DNA of 64,000 nt from Actinomycetes bacterium (lineage in GTDB: Bacteria; Actinomycetota; Coriobacteriia; Coriobacteriales; Eggerthellaceae): positions 1 through 64,000 of the forward strand of contig JAEWQO010000096.1 of the NCBI GenBank assembly GCA_023460315.1, written 5' to 3'. Below are positions 53,219-60,564 of this stretch, piece by piece. A program made the translations under genes and the position numbers. Each line of letters begins with the position of its first letter. Position 1 is the stretch's first letter. The notes under the pieces are model-generated. The model was not told where the DNA came from and ran no database searches. It worked only from the letters and a program-made list of their open reading frames with translations.

Positions 53219-54199
53219 GTGAGATTTCCCTCCTATCGTCCCCGCCGCATGCGCATGAACGAAACGGTGCGCACCTTCATCCGCGAGACGCCGGCAATCG
53301 ATACCGGCAAGCTCATCTATCCCCTGTTCGTCAAGCCAGGACAGGGGCGCAAGGACGAAATCGAAACCATGCCGGGCATCTTTCAATTCAGCCCCGACAC
53401 GGTGCTCGACGAGATAGACGAAGTGGCCGATCTGGGCATTGGCGCCGTCATGCTGTTCGGCCTGCCCTCACGGAAAGACGCCCGCGGCAGCGAGGCTTAC
53501 GACGAGCGTGGCATCGTGCAGGAGGCCATCCGCGCCATCAAGGCGCATCGCCGCTCTCTGTACGTGATCACCGACGTATGCCTCTGCGAGTACACGGACC
53601 ACGGACACTGCGGCCTGCTGGACAAAACGGGATGCGTGGCGAATGATGACACGCTTGAGTTGTTGGCCGCCGAGGCGGTGAGCCATGCGCGCGCCGGCGC
53701 CGACATGGTTGCTCCCTCCGATATGATGGACGGCCATGTGGCCGCGCTGCGCGGCTCCCTTGACGCAGCCGGCTTTTCCAGCACGCCGATCATGTCGTAT
53801 TCCGCGAAATACGCGTCCGGCTTCTACGGTCCGTTTCGCGAAGCGGCCGACTCAGCCCCCGCCTTCGGAGACCGACGGGCCTACCAGATGGATCCCTCCA
53901 ACGTCGAAGAGGGTCTGCGCAGGACCGCACTCGACATCGACGAGGGAGCCGACATGGTGATGGTGAAGCCAGCGCTTGCCTATCTGGATGTGCTGCGGGC
54001 CGTGAAGCGGGAATTCGGCTATCCTACCGTGGCCTACAACGTGAGCGGCGAGTATTCCATGGTGAAGGCGGCGGCTCAGGCAGGAATGATCGACGAGCGG
54101 CGCATCGTGATGGAATCGCTCACCTGCATGACGCGTGCCGGAGCCGACGCCATCATCACCTACCACGCCAAGGAGGTGGCCCAATGGCTGAAAAGGTAA
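53219..54199 (+). CDS. hemB: Delta-aminolevulinic acid dehydratase (porphobilinogen synthase)
   Basis: Condenses two ALA to porphobilinogen. The 326-residue TIM barrel has the zinc-type cysteines C121, C123 and C131 in D-V-C-L-C-E-Y-T-D-H-G-H-C, so a zinc enzyme is predicted. Schiff-base lysines are K197 (Y-S-A-K-Y) and K250 (M-V-K-P-A). The start is a GTG at 53219, 3 nt after ahbC. It overlaps ahbAB by 16 nt. Confidence 0.96.
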   Translation: MRFPSYRPRRMRMNETVRTFIRETPAIDTGKLIYPLFVKPGQGRKDEIETMPGIFQFSPDTVLDEIDEVADLGIGAVMLFGLPSRKDARGSEAYDERGIVQEAIRAIKAHRRSLYVITDVCLCEYTDHGHCGLLDKTGCVANDDTLELLAAEAVSHARAGADMVAPSDMMDGHVAALRGSLDAAGFSSTPIMSYSAKYASGFYGPFREAADSAPAFGDRRAYQMDPSNVEEGLRRTALDIDEGADMVMVKPALAYLDVLRAVKREFGYPTVAYNVSGEYSMVKAAAQAGMIDERRIVMESLTCMTRAGADAIITYHAKEVAQWLKR

Positions 54200-55221
54200 C
54201 GTTGGACGATCTCGTCCTCTCCCGAATTCAGACCGGCTTTCCCCTGTCAGCCCGCCCCTACGATGTGTTGGCCGACCTGTTTGACGTCTCACCCGAAGCG
54301 GTGCAGGCTGCCACCGCAAACCTGCGCGGGCGGGGAATCATCCGCCGCATCGGAGCCACGTTTGACCCTTCCCACCTAGGATACGTGTCCACCCTGGCAG
54401 CCCTCGCCGCACCGGAAGACCGCATTGACCGCATCGCCGACATCGTCAACGGATACGACGAGGTGACGCACAACTACCAGCGCGATGACCGCCACAGTCT
54501 CTGGTTCACGGTCATCGCCCCCTCGCGCCCCCGCATCGGCGCAGTGCTGGCAGCGATCGAATCCCGGGCAGCGTGCGGCCCCGTGCTCGACCTGCCCGCC
54601 ACGCGCCTGTTCAAGATCCGCGTGAATTTCCCAGTGGCAGGAATCGACGTCGCCGGGTTCGAGCCTCACACCACCGTCCCCGCCAGCGTGCGCCCAGCCC
54701 TCTTCACGGATGCCGAACGGACGCTCGTGCGCGCCTTGCAGGGTGACATCGGCACCGGACCCACCCCCTTTGCCGACCTGGCCGAGACCGTCGGCATCAC
54801 CGAGGCCGAGGTGATTGCAACCGTCGATCAGTGGTGCAAGGCAGGCATCGTCCGACGCCTGGGCGCCGTGGTGCGGCATCGCACGATGGGAGTGACGGCC
54901 AACGCCATGACCGTATGGGACGTGCCCGACGACCGCGCGGTGGACGCGGGCGAGGCGATGGCGTCTTTCACAGAAGTCAGCCACTGCTACGAACGCGTGC
55001 GGGCGGAAGCCTGGCCCTCCAACCTGTATGCCATGGTCCATGGGCCCACCCCCGATGCGTGCCGTCAGACAACCGCCCGCATCCATGCCTCGCTCGCCGC
55101 CCGAGGCATCACCGTTCCCGCTCCACGGCTGCTGTTTTCCACCAAGGAGTTCAAGAAGACTTCCATGCGCTACTTCGCGGAAGACGCAGGTCGCACCGTG
55201 CCACCGGCCGAAAGGAGATGA
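54184..55221 (+). CDS. ahbAB: Fused siroheme decarboxylase AhbA-AhbB
   Basis: Decarboxylates the two acetate side chains at C12 and C18 of siroheme. AhbA and AhbB are normally two separate Lrp/AsnC-like proteins of about 150-170 residues. Here one 345-residue chain carries both: each half has a winged-helix part (I-I-R-R-I-G-A and I-V-R-R-L-G-A-V-V) and an AsnC-type ligand domain with the motifs V-T-H-N-Y-Q-R and V-S-H-C-Y-E-R, whose His/Tyr are expected at the active site. AAGGAGG precedes the start at 54184. It is 4 nt before hemL. A DNA-binding regulator role is less likely given the context. Confidence 0.9.
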   Translation: MAEKVTLDDLVLSRIQTGFPLSARPYDVLADLFDVSPEAVQAATANLRGRGIIRRIGATFDPSHLGYVSTLAALAAPEDRIDRIADIVNGYDEVTHNYQRDDRHSLWFTVIAPSRPRIGAVLAAIESRAACGPVLDLPATRLFKIRVNFPVAGIDVAGFEPHTTVPASVRPALFTDAERTLVRALQGDIGTGPTPFADLAETVGITEAEVIATVDQWCKAGIVRRLGAVVRHRTMGVTANAMTVWDVPDDRAVDAGEAMASFTEVSHCYERVRAEAWPSNLYAMVHGPTPDACRQTTARIHASLAARGITVPAPRLLFSTKEFKKTSMRYFAEDAGRTVPPAERR

Positions 55222-55225
55222 TCCC

Positions 55226-56527
55226 ATGAAACACACGAGGTCAAAGAAGCTGTTCGACGAGGCACGGCAGTTCATACCCGGAGGAGTCAACTCGCCCGTG
55301 CGTGCATTCGCGAACGTCCACGCCCAACCGGTGTTCTACGAGCGGGCTCAAGGCAGCCGGGTCATCGACGTTGACGGCAACGAATACCTCGACTTCATCG
55401 GCTCATGGGGACCCATGATTTTGGGACATCGCCCCGCCTGCGTGATGGAGGCAGTCGCGGGCCAGCTGACCCGCGGAACCTCGTTCGGCGCACCCTGCGA
55501 GGCAGAGGTGCGCCTGGCTCAGAAAATCTGCGAGCTCGTCCCTGCGGCCGAGCGGGTGCGCATGGTGTCCTCAGGCACGGAAGCCACCATGAGCGCCCTG
55601 CGCCTTGCGCGCGGCTTCACCGGCCGGCCAAAGTTCGTGAAGTTTGAAGGCAACTACCATGGACACAGCGATGCATTGCTGGTCAGCGCAGGATCGGGTG
55701 TGGCAACCTTCGGCGTTCCCGGCACACCGGGCGTGACCGAGGGCGCCGTGGCCGACACCGTCATCGCTCCCTACAACGACCTCGCTGCCGTGCGGGCGGC
55801 ATTTGAACGGCATCCGCAGGACATCGCGGCCGTCATCGTGGAGCCCGTCGCGGGAAACATGGGCGTAGTGCCACCATGCGCGGGGTTTCTGCAGGGATTG
55901 CGCGACCTGTGCACCCGCTTTGGATCCCTCCTGATATTCGATGAGGTCATTTCAGGATTCCGCCTCTCGCTGGGAGGGGCGCAGCAGCTGTTCGGCGTCA
56001 CCCCTGACCTGTGCTGCTTCGGGAAGATCATCGGCGGCGGCTTTCCTGTGGGAGCTTTCGCCGGCCGCGCCGACATCATGGACCTGCTCTCCCCCCAGGG
56101 ACCCATCTACCAAGCAGGCACGCTTTCCGGCAATCCGGTGGCCATGGAGGCCGGCCTTGCCATGCTCCGCGAACTCGAGAGCAATCCTCCCTACGATCGC
56201 CTCGAACGGCTGGGGGACCGCATGGAACAAGGACTCTTAGAAGCCATCGAGGCGACCGGTGCCACGGCGACCGTCACGCGCGTCGGATCGTTGCTCACGC
56301 TGTTCTTCTCCGACGAACCGGTGGACCGGTGGGAAAAGGCCGCAAAGTGCGACACCGAAGCCTTCGCCCGCTATTTTCATGGTATGCTTGCACGCGGCTT
56401 CCTCATAGCTCCCAGCCAATATGAAGCGCTGTTCCTTTCGGCCGCGCACACGCGTGACGATGTCGACAGCTTCGTGCAGGCGGCCCATGAGGCTCTCGCA
56501 GACGCAGAGAGCAGTCAGCAGCCATAA
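55226..56527 (+). CDS. hemL: Glutamate-1-semialdehyde 2,1-aminomutase
   Basis: PLP enzyme that converts glutamate-1-semialdehyde to ALA, working directly after HemA. The 433-residue protein opens with the P-G-G-V-N-S-P-V-R-A motif and has the PLP lysine near K267 in F-G-K-I-I-G-G-G-F-P-V. AAAGGAGATGATCC lies before the ATG at 55226. The tRNA-Glu gene begins 9 nt after its stop codon. Confidence 0.96.
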   Translation: MKHTRSKKLFDEARQFIPGGVNSPVRAFANVHAQPVFYERAQGSRVIDVDGNEYLDFIGSWGPMILGHRPACVMEAVAGQLTRGTSFGAPCEAEVRLAQKICELVPAAERVRMVSSGTEATMSALRLARGFTGRPKFVKFEGNYHGHSDALLVSAGSGVATFGVPGTPGVTEGAVADTVIAPYNDLAAVRAAFERHPQDIAAVIVEPVAGNMGVVPPCAGFLQGLRDLCTRFGSLLIFDEVISGFRLSLGGAQQLFGVTPDLCCFGKIIGGGFPVGAFAGRADIMDLLSPQGPIYQAGTLSGNPVAMEAGLAMLRELESNPPYDRLERLGDRMEQGLLEAIEATGATATVTRVGSLLTLFFSDEPVDRWEKAAKCDTEAFARYFHGMLARGFLIAPSQYEALFLSAAHTRDDVDSFVQAAHEALADAESSQQP

Positions 56528-56536
56528 GCCAACCGC

Positions 56537-56612
56537 GCCCCCTTCGTCTAGCGGCCAAGGACGCCGGCTTCTCGAGCCGGAGACGGGGATTCGAATTCTT
56601 CAGGGGGCACCA
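56537..56612 (+). tRNA. Divergent tRNA-Glu(CTC) at the end of the heme operon
   Basis: A 76-nt cloverleaf with encoded CCA: acceptor GCCCCCT with AGGGGGC (fully paired), discriminator A, D arm nearly identical to that of the tRNA-Glu at 5504, anticodon stem CCGGC/GCCGG and loop TTCTCGA giving CTC. The T loop TTCGAAT is closed by A53-T61 instead of the near-invariant G53-C61, and the T stem GGGGA/TCTTC has two further G-U wobbles (50-64, 51-63). It starts 9 nt after the hemL stop, leaving no room for its own promoter, so it should be cut from the heme mRNA. A partner role for HemA is inferred; a plain redundant tRNA-Glu is the alternative. Confidence 0.92.
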
Positions 56613-56664
56613 TCAATGCTCGCACGTGCGCGATGGCCGGCATGTCCATCGTCGACGAGCGGGG

Positions 56665-56684
56665 TGCATGCGACGACGCATGCA
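56665..56684. terminator. Hairpin after the heme operon
   Basis: A perfect 8-bp stem (56665-56672 and 56677-56684) with loop ACGA lies 52 bases after the tRNA-Glu, between the convergent heme operon and nadK. No U-run follows on either strand, so it may be a Rho-assisted or weak bidirectional terminator. Confidence 0.35.
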
Positions 56685-56835
56685 GGAAAAGCGTGCGGCG
56701 GCACTTCCAGGCTGCCGTCAACGAGAAGCGTCCCGGCGACACCGCGGGGCGCAACCGGAAGCGCAAGCACCATCGGCGCTGCCGCCACGGGGGGAACCGG
56801 CGCGCAAGGATGCGGGGCGGCGCAAACGGGCCGGG

Positions 56836-57768
56836 CTAAAAGAACACCTTCGCCACATGCTCGTAAAAGTCCTCGCATTGGTAGCGAAGCAGCACGGTGG
56901 GTGCGCTTCCCCTGCTGATTCTCACCCGCTCGACCGGCCGGTCGAAAGCGAGCAGGTCCCCGTCGACGAACAGCGTGGCATCACGGGCATCCGCATTCTG
57001 CGACAGATCCATTTCCACCACGTCATTGCACGACGTCACGATGGCGCGCGAATGCAGCGTGTGCGGCGCGAGAGGCACGACCACCAGTCCGTTGAAGCCA
57101 GGCGCCACCAGCGGGCCGCCCGCAGACAGCGCATACGCCGTGGACCCCGTGGCCGTGGCGACCACCAGCCCATCGCCTCGCATGTCGGCGATATGGGCGT
57201 CCGAGATATCGAGGCCAAAATCAATGATGCGCCCATTCGCGCCACGCGTGGCCACCAGCTCGTTGAGCGCGAAGAACGTGCGTCCGGGCACGCCTTCGTC
57301 TCCCAGCCCGTCGAAATAACCGTCGCCCTCCTCGCAATCGCCCCCGTCGCGAGCGGACGCGGGATCGTTCTCGTCATCCCCTTCGCACACCACGTCAATG
57401 CGCAGGTTCGTGCGTCGCTCGGCCACCACATCGCCGGCCAGCGCGGCCGCCACGATAGCCACGACGCCAGCGTCGCTGGCATTTGCCAAAAATCCCAGCC
57501 GTCCGAAGTTGATGCCCAGAATGGGCACGCCCGAAGTGCCGATCTGGCGGGCTGTGCGCAGGATGGTGCCGTCACCGCCAAGCACGACCGCCAGGTCGAT
57601 GCCCGAAGCGAGCGCCTTGTTCAGCCGCTCATGATCACATCGGGCCGTGAGTTCAGAGGAATCGACCAAGGTGTAGTCCAAGAACTGCGTGACCACATAC
57701 GTCGCCAACAGCAGAGAAGCATCGACCGCCTGCGAGTTGGAGTTATTGCGTATGATGAGGATATGCAT
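56836..57768 (-). CDS. nadK: NAD kinase
   Basis: Phosphorylates NAD to NADP with ATP or polyphosphate. The 310-residue protein has the G-G-D-G-T motif (V-V-L-G-G-D-G-T-I-L), the N-E catalytic pair in A-L-N-E-L, and A-T-A-T-G-S-T-A-Y. An acidic insert (about 20 residues, D-E-N-D-P region) sits in the middle. The start at 57768 has AGAAGAG upstream; an ATG 12 codons earlier lacks a ribosome-binding site. It is divergent from murJ across 65 bases. Confidence 0.93.
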   Translation of the reverse strand: MHILIIRNNSNSQAVDASLLLATYVVTQFLDYTLVDSSELTARCDHERLNKALASGIDLAVVLGGDGTILRTARQIGTSGVPILGINFGRLGFLANASDAGVVAIVAAALAGDVVAERRTNLRIDVVCEGDDENDPASARDGGDCEEGDGYFDGLGDEGVPGRTFFALNELVATRGANGRIIDFGLDISDAHIADMRGDGLVVATATGSTAYALSAGGPLVAPGFNGLVVVPLAPHTLHSRAIVTSCNDVVEMDLSQNADARDATLFVDGDLLAFDRPVERVRISRGSAPTVLLRYQCEDFYEHVAKVFF

Positions 57769-57833
57769 GAGGCTCTTCTTTCCGAGTTTGCTATGATGAG
57801 CCATTATAACCAAGCGTGAGGAAGCATCCGTCC

Positions 57834-59780
57834 ATGTCAGACAAGCTCGCACGAGCTCAACATACGCGTGTTTCCAATCCGGAAAAAACGTCAGAGCTGC
57901 GTGTCGGAGGACGGCACGCCGGGACCGATCGAACCCTGTCGGCCACTTGCGCCCCAACGCGTGAGACGCCGGCGGATTCCCTTGCACCCAAGCACGCGGC
58001 CCGTCCCCGTCCCCCGGTTGAGGCAAGCCCGCACTCCCCGGCAGGACCGAGCGCTCGGCCATCGTCCGAGATGCCTCCGCGCCCCCAGCTTGATCCCGGA
58101 AAAACCTCCGAGATCATTATCGTCGGCAAGCACACGGGAGAAGACAAGACACGCCTGGCCGCTTCGGCTGACCGGGGCGAAAGCAGCGACACCGCCTCCG
58201 TTGGCTCATCAGCCGCCCTCATAAGCGTCTGCACGCTGATTTCGCGGATACTCGGCTTTGGGCGCACGTGGACCATGGCCTTCGCCTTAGGGTCCACCAT
58301 GCTTGCCAGTTCTTACACCGTGGCAAACACGGTGCCCAACATGCTGTTTGAGCTTGCGGCCGGAGGGATGATCGTCACCGCCTTTTTGCCCGTCTACGTG
58401 TCAGTCAAAAAGCGGCTTGGCCAAAAAGAAAGCAACGCCTACGCATCCAACCTGCTCACGCTTGTCGTGGTGTTTCTTGGCATCGTTTCCTTGCTCTGCA
58501 TGGCATTTCCTTCTCTGGTCATTTACACGCAGAGCTTTTATTCCGAGCAGTCGGAAATGTCCACCGCCGTTTTCTTCTTCCAGTTCTTTGCGGTTCAAAT
58601 TGTATTTTATGGAGCAAGCTCCCTGGTCCAAGGGCTGCTTAACGCCAATCGCGACTACTTGTGGCCCTCCATCGCCCCTGCAGCCAACAGCCTTATCGTC
58701 ATTGCCGCTTTCCTGGCTTACGCCTTTATATCCCCCACCAACCCCACCCTTGCACTCTACCTTATCGCCCTCGGCAATCCCCTCGGCGTGTTCGCACAAC
58801 TTGCCATCCAGCTGCCCGCCCTCAAGCGCAATGGCATACGGTTGCGCCCGCGCATCGATTTCCACGATCCCGCTTTGCGCGAGACGCTGGGCATCGGCGC
58901 ACCCGCCGTGTTCGTCATGCTGTGCTCGTCGGTGGTGGTGTCGGTCCAGACCGCAGCTGCCTATAGCTTCGCCGACAACGGACCCTCCCTCATTGCGTTT
59001 GCGCGCCTGTGGTTCACGCTGCCCTATGCGTTTCTCGCGGTGCCCATCACCACCGCCATGTTTACCGAGCTGTCCGACATGCAGGCCGACGGCGATATCG
59101 AAGGCGTCAAGCGGGGCATCGTCAGCGGAACCAACCAGATTCTGTTTTTCATGATTCCATTTGCCCTGTACCTCATGGTCTTTTCCCTCCCCCTCGTCAC
59201 GCTTTACCATGCAGGCGCGTTCACCATGGATAACGTTAACTCCATCGCGCGCTACTTGGCCGTCCTTGCCTTTTCCTTGCCCGTTTACGGCGTCAACACC
59301 TACCTGCAGAAGACCTTCAGCAGTTTGCGCCGCATGGGCGTATTTGCCGGATTCAACTTCCTTGCCGGCGCAGCCCAAATTGGGCTCACCATGTTCGGTG
59401 CCGCCCATGCAGACCAATTCCCCATCGAAATAATCGCCCTTGGCGAGCTGCTCTTTTACCTCGTTGCAGACGTGAGCCTCTTCATCTACCTGAGACATGC
59501 CTTCGGGGCTTTCGGCATTCGGTCCATCGTGAAAGCTTGCCTGTTCGGCGTGCTGTTCGGAGGCGTGGGCGCCGCGGCCGGCGCAGGTGTTTTGGCGCTC
59601 CTGGAAACGTTTGCCGGCCCGCTCTCGGGATCGATTGTCCAAGCCCTCATATACCTTATCGCTGCAGGAGTTGTGGCCCTGGCCGTGACCTTTGGCCTCT
59701 CCATCAAGCTCCATGTGCCAGAAGCGGCTTTCCTGACCGCCATCGCCCAAAAAGTGAAGGGCAGGCTGGGACGCGCTTAG
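57834..59780 (+). CDS. murJ: Lipid II flippase MurJ with duplicated N-terminal motif
   Basis: Moves lipid II across the membrane. The 648-residue protein has a roughly 125-residue soluble N-terminal extension and a MATE/MOP-type membrane core with about 14 segments, starting with L-I-S-R-I-L-G-F-G-R and N-M-L-F-E-L-A-A-G-G. The extension contains two copies of a 20-residue motif (residues 15-34 and 87-106) sharing K-T-S-E, G-[RK]-H and G-x-D-[RK]-T. No C-terminal kinase-like domain is present. The ATG at 57834 follows GAGGAAG; a GTG six codons earlier is possible. Confidence 0.92.
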   Translation: MSDKLARAQHTRVSNPEKTSELRVGGRHAGTDRTLSATCAPTRETPADSLAPKHAARPRPPVEASPHSPAGPSARPSSEMPPRPQLDPGKTSEIIIVGKHTGEDKTRLAASADRGESSDTASVGSSAALISVCTLISRILGFGRTWTMAFALGSTMLASSYTVANTVPNMLFELAAGGMIVTAFLPVYVSVKKRLGQKESNAYASNLLTLVVVFLGIVSLLCMAFPSLVIYTQSFYSEQSEMSTAVFFFQFFAVQIVFYGASSLVQGLLNANRDYLWPSIAPAANSLIVIAAFLAYAFISPTNPTLALYLIALGNPLGVFAQLAIQLPALKRNGIRLRPRIDFHDPALRETLGIGAPAVFVMLCSSVVVSVQTAAAYSFADNGPSLIAFARLWFTLPYAFLAVPITTAMFTELSDMQADGDIEGVKRGIVSGTNQILFFMIPFALYLMVFSLPLVTLYHAGAFTMDNVNSIARYLAVLAFSLPVYGVNTYLQKTFSSLRRMGVFAGFNFLAGAAQIGLTMFGAAHADQFPIEIIALGELLFYLVADVSLFIYLRHAFGAFGIRSIVKACLFGVLFGGVGAAAGAGVLALLETFAGPLSGSIVQALIYLIAAGVVALAVTFGLSIKLHVPEAAFLTAIAQKVKGRLGRA

Positions 59781-59868
59781 CCACAACCATCCCGGCCAAG
59801 CCATGCCCAACCATGGATTAAACGTGATGTTCCTCGTTGTGCCGCGCCGATTTTTTCGAAATTTACCC

Positions 59869-59874
59869 TATAAT
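59869..59874 (+). promoter_or_regulatory. marR promoter -10 box
   Basis: A perfect TATAAT 28 bases before the MarR start codon. A small dyad (GTCG-CATA-CGAC, 59877-59888) directly follows it and could be the MarR operator. The -35 region is unclear. Confidence 0.45.
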
Positions 59875-59902
59875 ATGTCGCATACGACGTAAGGACTTTT
59901 TC

Positions 59903-60316
59903 ATGGATCTGATGTTAATTAAAATGCTCAACACCGCAGTCGAACGCCAGCTTAACAAAGAGTTAGCTCCGCTTGGAATCACCTATACCCAGGCAGCTGT
60001 GGTGGGATTCATCGCCAAAAACCCGCGCGACGATCTCTTCCAGAAGGACTTGGAAGAAGGCCTGGGTCTCACCCATCCCACCATGAGCAGCATTGTGAGC
60101 AGACTCGAAGCAAAGGGGCTGGTAGACGTTTCTCCGCTTAAACAAGACAGGCGCTACAAGCGCATTGCCCTCACTCCTCAAAGCCGCGCGCTCAACGGCG
60201 AGATAGCGAAAAAGATAGAGAACATTGCCACGCTTGCCCTTGACGGAATCGATCCCGCAGCTCAGGAAGAGTTCAGCCGCACCCTCGGCGCCATGACACG
60301 CAATCTCAACGGATAG
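59903..60316 (+). CDS. MarR-family transcriptional regulator
   Basis: A 137-residue winged-helix regulator with the MarR core: L-N-K-E-L-A-P-L-G-I-T-Y-T-Q-A, the recognition helix region T-H-P-T-M-S-S-I-V-S-R-L-E-A-K-G-L-V and the wing D-R-R-Y-K-R-I-A-L-T. AAGGA precedes the ATG at 59903. It lies upstream of a multidrug-type exporter on the same strand, so it most likely represses that gene and is relieved by a small ligand. Confidence 0.9.
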   Translation: MDLMLIKMLNTAVERQLNKELAPLGITYTQAAVVGFIAKNPRDDLFQKDLEEGLGLTHPTMSSIVSRLEAKGLVDVSPLKQDRRYKRIALTPQSRALNGEIAKKIENIATLALDGIDPAAQEEFSRTLGAMTRNLNG

Positions 60317-60420
60317 GGCACCCCGTTCGAGCTTCGCCCTGCTCTTTTGACCAACCGCGTTGGCTCCTTTTCAGGTAGGCCAATCCCCCTGTTGGCCCTG
60401 AGCGGTATCGCTTTGGCAAC

Positions 60421-60466
60421 GGCCGTCCCACCCCTCTGCTGCAGACGGCAGAGGGGTGGGACGGCC
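60421..60466. repeat. 19-bp perfect inverted repeat between marR and the MFS gene
   Basis: Arms 60421-60439 and 60448-60466 are exact reverse complements, with an 8-base loop. The stem is very GC-rich. No T-run follows on either strand. It lies about 100 bases before the exporter start, so it could terminate marR transcripts, hold back read-through, or be a short palindromic repeat unit. Confidence 0.8.
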
Positions 60467-60564
60467 AGGATGAGCTGGCGAAACGAGAACGACCCCCTTT
60501 CATTGAAGATATCCGGTCTCACACGATATCCCACCACGTACCTTTAGAAAGCGAGTAGAACTTT

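Noticed and set aside
54184..55221. Annotation as an AsnC/Lrp transcription factor
   Set aside because: Two Ahb-type halves with V-H-N/C-Y motifs and its place between hemB and hemL fit siroheme decarboxylase better.
56537..56612. Reading the heme-operon tRNA as a pseudogene
   Set aside because: Acceptor, D and anticodon stems are fully paired and CCA is encoded; only the T arm is unusual, and it still pairs.
58401..59810. 469-codon open frame on the minus strand
   Set aside because: Antisense to murJ, whose membrane segments and motifs are clear.
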